Source of the DNA: Myxococcales bacterium
Lineage (GTDB): Bacteria; Myxococcota_A; Polyangia; Polyangiales; Polyangiaceae
Length of the DNA stretch: 64,000 nucleotides
Direction of reading: 5' to 3'
NCBI GenBank assembly: GCA_016706225.1
Contig: JADJKB010000022.1
Coordinates: forward strand, 62,001-126,000
In this document: piece by piece, positions 27,501 to 34,568 of the stretch
Layout of the letters: every line of letters starts with the position of its first letter
Numbering within the stretch: the stretch's first letter is position 1
Position numbers and translations under genes: made by a program
Notes under the pieces: model-generated
Database searches by the model: none
Seen by the model: the letters and a program-made list of their open reading frames with translations, nothing else
Told to the model about the DNA's origin: nothing

Positions 27501-28859
27501 GTACGCGCCGCGGACCTTCTGATTCAAGACCTCGCGGCGAGTGTGTTTCGGGTGGGCTTCAGGGAAGGCCACTCCGAGCAATAGCGACCGCTTGGCGCCC
27601 GCGCCTGCCTTCATGTTCTCGAAAGCACCCAGCAGATCCGAGTTCGACAGGGGCTGTCCCCCCAAACCATGACTCGCGAACACGATTCGCGACTTCTCGG
27701 CGCCGAGCGCACTCTCGATCTCACGCGACAGGGGGCCGCCCGCTCCGAGGGCATCACCCGTGCGTTCCAGCACCGTGATGGTCTCGACGTGCGCCAGCGC
27801 CTTCCGGATCTCGTCACGCGCGAGGGGCCTCAACCACTCGATGCCCAGCACTCCGACTTTCTCGCCGCGCTCCTTGCGCAAGTAGTCGGCGACGGCCGTG
27901 GCGGCGTCGATGGCGGCGCCCTGCGCCACGAAGGCAACCTTCGCGTCCTCGAGCCGATGTTTCGAGACGAGCTCCAGCTTGCGCCCCGTCAGCAACGCAA
28001 ACCGCTCGATGGACTCCGACAGCAGCTCGATCACGTTCCGCCCGAAGAACTCGTGCTGGCCGGCCAGGGAGAGCGCCAGATCTTGACCGGCGAGCTGCAT
28101 TCCATGGGCAGCCGGGCGGTCGAGATCGAACCAACGCGGCACGCGACGACGACTTTCTCCCAGCAGCATGCTCTGCGCTGAACTCTGCGCGGCGAGCTCT
28201 TCGCTGGGCAGGCCGCAGAGTTCCCGCACGGTCGCAGCGCTCGGCAGCTCGAGGCTCGCAGGAGCCCAGGCCGTTTCGGGTCCTTCCTGCGCGATGACCG
28301 CCGGCACGAGTGAGAGCTCCGCTGCGCGCCGTGCGATCAACGCCATGTCCGCCGCGCGCTGGGGAGTTCGCGCCATGCACAGGATCACACCCGTGTCAGC
28401 CAGCGCGTGGTACGACCCGTGCCCTTGGGCGCCGAGTGTGGAGGCCGAGGCCGTGTCCGCCGACACGACGGCGTGGACGATGAACGGCGCACGGCGCGCA
28501 ACGGCGGCGTGCAGCGCCCCGTGGCACGCCAGGACGCTCTCTTCGGGGATTAGCACCGCGACGCGTGAGCCGGCCATCGCGCGCCCCGCAGCGTTCGAGA
28601 TGGCCGCCCGCGGGTCCTCGCACACGGTCTGGAAGACCGGCGCGCCGAACGCGTTCGGACCCGCCGAGCGCTCGGCGCGAGTCAATAGCTCGCCCCGCGC
28701 GGCCACGCGAAATACCCGCTCGCTGGTCTGTACTTCGGCGGCCAGCGCCGCCGCTGCGCCGCTGCTGACGACGCGCTGTCCGGCCGCCGGCGCGACGCTC
28801 TTTGTGTCGCCGCCCACCACGCGCTCGAACCACTTCGCCGCCGCTGCTCTGAAGCTCAT
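24498..28859 (-). CDS. Giant pyruvate:ferredoxin-oxidoreductase-like protein lacking TPP site (1453 aa)
   Basis: It follows the domain order of single-chain PFOR/NifJ: domain I-like (about 45-235), domain II-like (about 265-400: EFFGRNVIELL, KVGVLGIEWLRPL, VLERTGDALGAGGPL), gamma-like (about 475-600), a two-cluster ferredoxin domain (Cys 717, 720, 723, 727 and 859, 862, 865, 869) and a domain VI-like tail (about 925-1250). The TPP signature GDGWAYDIG is replaced around 1157 by AGPEALSAE, and the proximal-cluster motif CAGCGE is replaced near 930-945 by a Gly/Ser/His stretch without Cys. It thus cannot be a normal PFOR; an iron-sulfur relay or scaffold is likely. It sits between rnfB and rnfC with ATGA overlaps at both ends. 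ATG 28859 is chosen for that overlap. Confidence 0.85.
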   Translation of the reverse strand: MSFRAAAAKWFERVVGGDTKSVAPAAGQRVVSSGAAAALAAEVQTSERVFRVAARGELLTRAERSAGPNAFGAPVFQTVCEDPRAAISNAAGRAMAGSRVAVLIPEESVLACHGALHAAVARRAPFIVHAVVSADTASASTLGAQGHGSYHALADTGVILCMARTPQRAADMALIARRAAELSLVPAVIAQEGPETAWAPASLELPSAATVRELCGLPSEELAAQSSAQSMLLGESRRRVPRWFDLDRPAAHGMQLAGQDLALSLAGQHEFFGRNVIELLSESIERFALLTGRKLELVSKHRLEDAKVAFVAQGAAIDAATAVADYLRKERGEKVGVLGIEWLRPLARDEIRKALAHVETITVLERTGDALGAGGPLSREIESALGAEKSRIVFASHGLGGQPLSNSDLLGAFENMKAGAGAKRSLLLGVAFPEAHPKHTRREVLNQKVRGAYPELARSALAIDAPLDLRPASARTVGLWARTSESPEDVLDALATRCAAVVGQHIRSRKTGAEQGTWMAEVSVCPVPLTDPAGGVWHDVAIVAAPELPNDINPLRKVVTGGSALIASPLPAEALWRDLPESWRNEIRTRGLGIWVLNAPVTELVEHAAWLLAKEAATATASGVPERLQWESFPELAPAPADSPVPLAVRRFTSARSTYDNLPRFWGELAEPRIDAGFAERAPDPYLSLGAVPPSTSGLFHVAVHQNRLPQFDAERCTGCGACWSACPDSAIAPSVIRSERLLDAAADLAAEPGAERKPQAEKLKRAHKQLAARVDGSLAKQKHRRLTTEVLRESFDWLTQQMKVTDDDRPEFERAFETTLRAISALPFAVTEAFFHGPHGAAKGSGELLGLALNPAACQACGGCAAVCAEEAIRVVGRTEPAVHAAQLGFGVWERLPDPTGESLAHAAGLDAVGKLPAALASRHTLLSVTGGGGHEPGSGSRLGARLAVAVTEYRQQRLSVTELGRMDTLLGQLREALRRELAQAIPADDLGALERALEDVPDRGGSMTAVLSRLDNLGEQRGLDGDKARKLVHTTKKLQELREAIASGADGMGRARHGLVVTSPTLAEWAAEFPRNPFAAPVVVDLSGGAFDLALGLAESMARAHVAETRLTRLAELCLAAPADWMLKERELEQLTFAALAPVERARAAPMLVLAGPEALSAEGRAGLMRVLGADLPIKVIVLDGREHLLRSGESLLPFVAERRAFVLSTTVAHREHLFAGVHAALDAEGPALIHLYAPRPGPHGFDTAITLERARAAVDCRVHPLLRWDPAAEGVFGSKLSLAGNPALDQPWVEDASGQLLTPAHFALKEARFAACFTEPSGATRSVAAWALGDPSERGSAAPSVTLDGVERSLNADLARAVVERLDTWRTLQELAGVSTPFTLSVRSAAEGDLRAEHQAALAALTAEYEAKLAAETARHAEDTTARLGTRLLELAGYGAARSKPGEGPT

Positions 28860-29692
28860 GATGCCACCTTCAGTCGCCTTCGGGAAAACTGCACACCTGG
28901 GACCTCCTGGATGGCGCCGGTCGGACAGCGCAGCGTGCACTTGATGTCCACGCGCGCGGCGTCCTGAATGACCGGCAGGCCGCCGCGCATGCTGATCGCA
29001 TCCCGCGGCGCGTCCAGCGCGCAGCGGCCGCAAGCGTCACAAGCCACCGTGCAAGCCCGCGTCGCCTCGGCTCCGGCGAGTGGGCTGTTGCACTGGACGA
29101 TAATGGGCTGATCGAGCGCTTCGATCGTGAACAGGTTGAGCGGGCAAGCCACGACGCAGTCGCCGCAAGCCGTGCACTTGTCGATATCCACCACCGGCAA
29201 TGCCTCGGTGTTCATGTGAATTGCCTGGAAAGAACAGGCCCGATCACAATCTCCGAGACCCAGACAACCCCAAGAACATGCCCGCCCTCCGCCGTTCACG
29301 ACGAAAGCTGCGCGACAGGACGGCAACCCTTCGTACTCGGCGAGCCGCCGCACACTGGATTTTCCGCCCGCGCAGTGCAGCCGCGCCACGCGTTTCACCC
29401 GCTCACCCGCCGCGACGCCGAGATAAGCAGCGATGGCCGCGATGCCATCCGCGTTGCTCACGGTGCAAGAGCTCGGCTGCGACTTACCTCCGACCACGTT
29501 CTCGGCAAACGCGCGACAACCCGGCTGACCGCAAGCGCCGCAATTGCTGCCGGGCAGGAGCTTCTCGACGTCGTCGATTCGAGGGTCCTCCCAGACCTTC
29601 AGCTTGCGGTTGGCAATGGCCAAGATCACTCCGAACGTCAGCGCGACGCCGAACATGATCCCCCCAGCCGTTGCGATCTCATTCAGCGGCAC
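28856..29692 (-). CDS. rnfB: Rnf complex subunit RnfB (multi-cluster ferredoxin-like)
   Basis: A 278-residue protein with one N-terminal span (about 8-27). The RnfB-type 4Fe-4S motif uses Cys 51, 54, 59 and 76 (GSNCGACGQPGC); further clusters are Cys 139/143/149/153, Cys 173/176/179/183, and an incomplete set Cys 218/221/224 (ACDACGRCALDAP) probably completed by Cys 256. It is the entry point for electrons from reduced ferredoxin. GTG start with GGAGG eight bases upstream. It lies between the two PFOR-like genes, which is not the usual rnf order. Confidence 0.94.
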   Translation of the reverse strand: MPLNEIATAGGIMFGVALTFGVILAIANRKLKVWEDPRIDDVEKLLPGSNCGACGQPGCRAFAENVVGGKSQPSSCTVSNADGIAAIAAYLGVAAGERVKRVARLHCAGGKSSVRRLAEYEGLPSCRAAFVVNGGGRACSWGCLGLGDCDRACSFQAIHMNTEALPVVDIDKCTACGDCVVACPLNLFTIEALDQPIIVQCNSPLAGAEATRACTVACDACGRCALDAPRDAISMRGGLPVIQDAARVDIKCTLRCPTGAIQEVPGVQFSRRRLKVAS

Positions 29693-29705
29693 GGTGTGGC
29701 CTCCG

Positions 29706-32700
29706 TCAGTTGAAACGTGCCGCTCTGGCGAGGAGGTCGGCGTCGACCGTTTTGTCGTCTTTGCGGGGCTCCCCTGGGTGAATGCAGGCGGCGGGGCACT
29801 TCTCTGCGGCCCTGACCAGCTGCAGGAACGTGCCGGCCTTGGCGTCCGCGAGGACTGCCTGTTTGTCGCCGTTGTACTTGAACATGAGCGGGTTCACGTT
29901 CAGGCATTCGTTGCACGAAGTGCAGAGCGGCGTGTCGACGTAGGGATCCGAGAACGAGACGACCTCTTCCTCCACGACAGGGGCTGGCGCGGGCGGGCTC
30001 GCCGCAGCCGCAGCTTCCGGAGTCGGAGGCGGAGCCCCGACCCGGGCCACGCTCTTCGTCGTCGCCGGCGGAGCCGTGGCCGCGGGCGCAGCGAGCGCCC
30101 CGGGATTGAGCAGCGCCTCGGCGAGTCGGCGGAGCGCGGTGCTGGCTTCCTCGTTGCGAACGCGCTCGAGCTCGGCTTGGTGCGACGCTTCGAGTGCCTG
30201 CTGCGCCCGCAGCGCTTCGGACTCGGCCTCGTGGCGGGCGGCGTCGGCTGCGCGGCGCGCGTGTTCGTTGTCGGCGCCACCGAGCTCCTGGATCACATGC
30301 CAGATGCGCAGGCGCTCGCGACACGCGAACGCCAGCTCCCGAGACACGACCGCCCGCGCGAATTGTCCGTCTTCGCCGACCACCCAGATGAACGGCAAGT
30401 GGGTGAGGTCGTTCGGGGGTCGAGTCAGGTAGGGGGCGAGCTCGACCTGTTCGTCACTCCAGGCCTCGCGCGGGATCAACCAGAAGTGTCCGCGCATTTC
30501 CAGGCTGAGCGCCGCCGCGTCGGCAAACGTGGTCGTCACCTCGAGCTTGCCCGCGGTGCCATCCGCGCTCTGGATCTCGAGCGTCGAGGTCGGCCAAGCC
30601 AGCTCGGCTCGGGGGTTCTGCCCGATGTCGAAACACTCCGCCCACGAGCCACCTTGGTCCGGATCGTACGAAAACGGAGGCAGCGCTCGCCCTTCGAGGC
30701 TGGCGCCGAGCTCGAGCCAGGCCGGGATGGGACCGGGCACAGGGCGTGGAGCAACGAGCACGACCGCCGGTCTGAGCGCAACAGCCATGCGTGCGAGCCC
30801 GTCGCTGAAATGCTGCGGGCGTGCGAGCGTGGCTTGAAGCACGAGGGCTTCGCGGTGCGCAACGAGCACGTAGCCGAGTCCCGGTTGGCCCGACAGGGCG
30901 AGGCTCTCTTCGACCAGCACGTGAATCGGACGGCCCGAGCGCAGCAGTCTGGAGAGGGAGTCGAGGGAGGACTTCCACACTCGGTCGGCGCTCTCGACCA
31001 CGACGATTGGCGGCACGAGCAGCAGCTCTTCTGCGCTGAAACCCGTCCACTCGAGAGCCGCGATGCTCGCGCCGTGCACAGCCTCGTCGTAGGCGCCGTC
31101 GAGCTCGAGCCGCGCCACCCGCGCGGCGCGAAAGACCTCCGCAAAACGCAGCACCATGCCGTCGAAGAGTCCGCACGCCACCTCGAAACAGTCGCCGTGA
31201 CGGATGCGTTCCGCTCGCCCGAGCTCGAGGTCGTCGGGCACACTGCCGTGGTGAACCACCACGAGCTCCGAAGCGGTGGGCAACTCGGCAAGGAAGCGCT
31301 GCAGCGTCTGATGTGCGCGCTCGATACGCCGTCGGCGTTCGTCGTCGAGCGGCCGCGGCCCGCGCGTCGCCGGCAATGTCCGGGCGAGCACACTTGGGTC
31401 GATGAATGCGGCGCCTTCGCCCAGGACGGAGCCCACACCTTCGGCGGAGCGCGCCTTGGGTGAACGCGCGGCCTCGATCCGGATCCGATCACCGAGCGCC
31501 GAAGCCAGGCGCTTGATCTGTTCCAGCGTCTCCGAGGTGCGGCGCGCGCGTTCGGCGAGGACCACTCGGGCGTACAGCTCGAGGTGAACGTGCTGGGAAA
31601 GTCCAAGCAACCGCCCAGCCACCGGGAGTGATCGGCGGAAGTTCGCGAGCTCCCCATCGAAGCTCTTCTTCGCGGCAGCGCTCAGCTCGAAGTCCCGAGC
31701 GAACCGCGCCAACGCGCGCTCCAGCGTGACAGCGACGGGGGCTGGGCCCTTCGCGTCAGCCAGCTCGTGCGCCACCGACGCGACGAACCGCGGCAAGTGC
31801 TCCGCGATCACGGCGCCCGCCGAATTCGCGGCCGCTGAAACCGCAGTGATGAACGGGACGACGGCGGGCTCGCTGTCGAGGTCGACCAGCAAAGGAAACT
31901 GTTGCTCGACACCCCGGGCGAGCCAGGCAGAGACAGCAGCGGGCGCCAACGGCAAGAGCGCAGCGGCACCGGCGGCCCCCTCCCCCGTCACGTGAAACTT
32001 CCGAAGCGCGGTCCGCCAGCTCGACGCCACAGAGCTCGTAACTCCCGCTGGCATGACCGGGCGCTCTTTGGTGGTGCGCGCCGCGCGCGCAACCGTCGTC
32101 GCCGTGGGCTCGACCGCGACCAGCGCGGGTTCGCCAGCCAGGGACCGAACACGGTTTTCGTCCAGTCCGAGCCGCTTGGAAACCGCCGGCGCGCTCGCCT
32201 CGATCAGCGCGCGACCGAGGGTGAGCCAAGCCGAATTCGGAGCATCGAGCTCGCTGGTTCGCTGGCGAGTGTCCAGCCATTGGATCCGCGCGGAGCGGCG
32301 TCTCAGCACGTCGCGCTGCGCAGCGCTGAGCTCACTCCACACTGCCTGTGCGCTGTCCGCCGCCGACGCGATGACCACGGTGCCAGCTTCGGCCAGCTGA
32401 GTCTCGAGCCGACTCGGGTCGAGCAGGACCGGATCGGCCGCCAGGAGCAGATCGATGCTGGCTTGCCCGCCAAGGCTGCCCGCGCCCCGCCCCACTGAAA
32501 GGAGCGACGCGGCCCCGGAACCGCCCGGCTCGGCGATGGTGATCGAGCCGGCCTGTGCCAGCCGTGCGGCGACGTCGCCGAGCAGCGCCTCGGCACGCGC
32601 GCCGGCCGGCACCACACCGATGACAAACCGCGGGGAGCTCGCTGGGACGACTGCCTCTTCCTGTGAAGGGAAACCCAGTGCTGCGCGGAGCGACGGGATC

Positions 32701-33581
32701 GGATTCGCGCCAAATGGATCCGCGGTCGGCAGCGATTGCGCGTTCACACCCAGCGCCGCTCGAACCGCAGGTTCCAGACGCCCCCTCATCCACCCGGCCT
32801 CGAGCACGGCCACGCGTTTTCCGGACACCGCTTCGACCAGCGCTTTGCTGGGAAAGGGTCGGAGCTGTGCCAGCGAGACGACCGCGCAACGGACACCGAG
32901 CGAGGCCGACGCCGCAAGTGCTACTTCCCGTGCATCGGCGGTCGTGACGATCACCACCTCCGCGTCGTGGCTGTGCTCCCTCGTCAGGGGTGCGATTACT
33001 CTGCCGAGCTTCGCCGCCACCTTCTCGAAGGCGATCCCGAGCTCGCGACTCACCGCGTCTTCGTCGGTGACGAGGCGTTCGCGACTCGCAGCCTCCGAAA
33101 AGAGCGGCGCCACCTGGTCTTCCGAGAGCGGTTGAATCAACCAGAGCTCACGCTCGAACCCCGGGTGGACCAGCAGCTCGCCGGCCAACGCCGTCATGTG
33201 CGCGACCAAGGCCTGGTCACAGGCCTCTTGGGCTGTGGATGCAACCAGCTCGAACGCGCCAAACGCATTTCCCCGGGCGCGCTGCAACGTGGTGCGGTGG
33301 AGCACCCACGGCACCGCAGCCGCCGCGTGACTCAGGAGTCGCACCTCCTCGTCGGCCAGCAGGCGGGCTGCCCGCACTCCCGAGAGCGCGAGCCCCTCGG
33401 CCGCTGCCGCCGTTCCCACGGCACCCGAGCCGCACAGGGTCCTCTCCGTCAACGCCAGGGCTGTGCCCCCGCGACACACCCGCTGGCTCGGTTCGCTCTC
33501 TGGCACTGGCGCTGCTCCTTCCCGCGCTGCGCCCCCGCTCGCTACACTCTCCTGACGAGGTTCCAACATGGCTTCGTCCAC
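29706..33581 (-). CDS. Second giant PFOR-like protein lacking TPP site, with C-terminal ferredoxin domain (1291 aa)
   Basis: A weaker but recognisable relative of PFOR. Residues about 40-190 resemble domain I; about 210-305 resemble domain II (AEVVIVTTADARE, RCAVVSLAQLRPFPSKALVE, KRVAVLEAGWMRG). Around residues 865-1000 the domain VI core appears, but where PFOR has GDGWAYDIG it reads ESADRVWKS, so TPP binding is lost. A coiled-coil and Pro/Ala linker leads to a ferredoxin-like end with CTSCNEC (Cys 1220, 1223, 1226) and CPAAC (1262, 1266). It starts at GTG 33581 directly after the korB stop or at ATG 33569. Probably a partner of the 1453-aa protein in passing electrons to RnfB, by inference. 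Confidence 0.8.
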   Translation of the reverse strand: MDEAMLEPRQESVASGGAAREGAAPVPESEPSQRVCRGGTALALTERTLCGSGAVGTAAAAEGLALSGVRAARLLADEEVRLLSHAAAAVPWVLHRTTLQRARGNAFGAFELVASTAQEACDQALVAHMTALAGELLVHPGFERELWLIQPLSEDQVAPLFSEAASRERLVTDEDAVSRELGIAFEKVAAKLGRVIAPLTREHSHDAEVVIVTTADAREVALAASASLGVRCAVVSLAQLRPFPSKALVEAVSGKRVAVLEAGWMRGRLEPAVRAALGVNAQSLPTADPFGANPIPSLRAALGFPSQEEAVVPASSPRFVIGVVPAGARAEALLGDVAARLAQAGSITIAEPGGSGAASLLSVGRGAGSLGGQASIDLLLAADPVLLDPSRLETQLAEAGTVVIASAADSAQAVWSELSAAQRDVLRRRSARIQWLDTRQRTSELDAPNSAWLTLGRALIEASAPAVSKRLGLDENRVRSLAGEPALVAVEPTATTVARAARTTKERPVMPAGVTSSVASSWRTALRKFHVTGEGAAGAAALLPLAPAAVSAWLARGVEQQFPLLVDLDSEPAVVPFITAVSAAANSAGAVIAEHLPRFVASVAHELADAKGPAPVAVTLERALARFARDFELSAAAKKSFDGELANFRRSLPVAGRLLGLSQHVHLELYARVVLAERARRTSETLEQIKRLASALGDRIRIEAARSPKARSAEGVGSVLGEGAAFIDPSVLARTLPATRGPRPLDDERRRRIERAHQTLQRFLAELPTASELVVVHHGSVPDDLELGRAERIRHGDCFEVACGLFDGMVLRFAEVFRAARVARLELDGAYDEAVHGASIAALEWTGFSAEELLLVPPIVVVESADRVWKSSLDSLSRLLRSGRPIHVLVEESLALSGQPGLGYVLVAHREALVLQATLARPQHFSDGLARMAVALRPAVVLVAPRPVPGPIPAWLELGASLEGRALPPFSYDPDQGGSWAECFDIGQNPRAELAWPTSTLEIQSADGTAGKLEVTTTFADAAALSLEMRGHFWLIPREAWSDEQVELAPYLTRPPNDLTHLPFIWVVGEDGQFARAVVSRELAFACRERLRIWHVIQELGGADNEHARRAADAARHEAESEALRAQQALEASHQAELERVRNEEASTALRRLAEALLNPGALAAPAATAPPATTKSVARVGAPPPTPEAAAAASPPAPAPVVEEEVVSFSDPYVDTPLCTSCNECLNVNPLMFKYNGDKQAVLADAKAGTFLQLVRAAEKCPAACIHPGEPRKDDKTVDADLLARAARFN

Positions 33582-34535
33582 TCAAACGAGGAAACGGTCG
33601 ATCTCACTCTGCACCGCCGCCAGCTTCTTCTCGACGCCGGTGCCGATCCCGCGAGCCGACTCCTTGTCGTAGCGCTCCGCGTTCTTGTTCCGGTACAGGA
33701 GCCCGATCGGGATCGGCATCTCGGAGCCCGCGATGTCACGCGCCGCTTTGAGGTCACTCGGATCGTGCTCGACGCGGTTGGGGAACATGCGATTCAGGCT
33801 CGCGTCGGCCGGGATCCCATCCGGGTGTGTCAAGAGCAGCAGCTTGGTCGGATCTTGCTGCACGTCGTCCCACTGGTGATCCATGTAATGCGGACAGCGC
33901 TGCAGGATGCGCACGAAGCTCAGTCCCTCGTGTTCGTACGCCTGCTTGATGGTTGCCGCCACGTGGACGGGGTTCCAGTCCACGGTCTGAGCCAGAAAGG
34001 AAGCGTTGCGGATGCCCAGCACGACGGACAACGGGTTCAGCGGGCTGAGCGGTGACCCAGCGGGGTGGGTGTTCGACTTCTGGGTCAGACGGCTGGTCGG
34101 CGACGTCTGCATCTTGGTCAGACCGTAGACGTTGTTGTCGAACAGCATGACGGTCATCTTCATGTTGTAACGAATCGCGTGGATCCAGTGCGCCGTGCCG
34201 ATGGCGCAGCAGTCGCCGTCGCCGGTCGAGACGAAGACGTGCAGATCCGGCCGGCGACTGCGTACGCCACAGGCAACGGGCAACGCGCGACCATGCAGGC
34301 TGTGGAAGCCGTAGGTCTTCATGTAGTGCGGGAAGCGGCTGGAGCAGCCGATGCCCGATATCATCGCGACCTTCTCCGGTGGCAGCTGGTAGTCGCGCAC
34401 GAGCCTCTGCACGGCCGTGAGCACCGCGTGGTCGCCGCAGCCGGGACACCAGCGCGGCGTTGCACCTTCGTAGTCCTCCAGCACGAAGTGGCGGGGGGAG
34501 ATGTCAGCAACCCAGTCGAGCTTCAGTCCGAACAT
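33582..34535 (-). CDS. korB: 2-oxoacid:ferredoxin oxidoreductase beta subunit (TPP-binding)
   Basis: A 317-residue catalytic subunit. The N-terminal cluster cysteines are in RWCPGCGDHA (Cys 30, 33) and GIGCSSRFP (Cys 64). The TPP/Mg motif is complete: STGDGDCCAIGTAHWIHA (about 103-120) with DNNVYGLTKMQTSPTS after it. It decarboxylates a 2-oxoacid (2-oxoglutarate, or pyruvate or another) and reduces ferredoxin together with KorA. It follows korA after 33 bases with AAGGAGA as ribosome site. Substrate choice cannot be read from the sequence. Confidence 0.95.
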   Translation of the reverse strand: MFGLKLDWVADISPRHFVLEDYEGATPRWCPGCGDHAVLTAVQRLVRDYQLPPEKVAMISGIGCSSRFPHYMKTYGFHSLHGRALPVACGVRSRRPDLHVFVSTGDGDCCAIGTAHWIHAIRYNMKMTVMLFDNNVYGLTKMQTSPTSRLTQKSNTHPAGSPLSPLNPLSVVLGIRNASFLAQTVDWNPVHVAATIKQAYEHEGLSFVRILQRCPHYMDHQWDDVQQDPTKLLLLTHPDGIPADASLNRMFPNRVEHDPSDLKAARDIAGSEMPIPIGLLYRNKNAERYDKESARGIGTGVEKKLAAVQSEIDRFLV

Positions 34536-34568
34536 TCCGCGTTCTCCTTGATCCTCGTTCGAGCCACT

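Noticed and set aside
29544..31463. 639-codon plus-strand frame opposite the 1291-aa gene and rnfB
   Set aside because: Low-complexity Arg/Glu/Gly composition with no motif; the minus strand carries iron-sulfur motifs.
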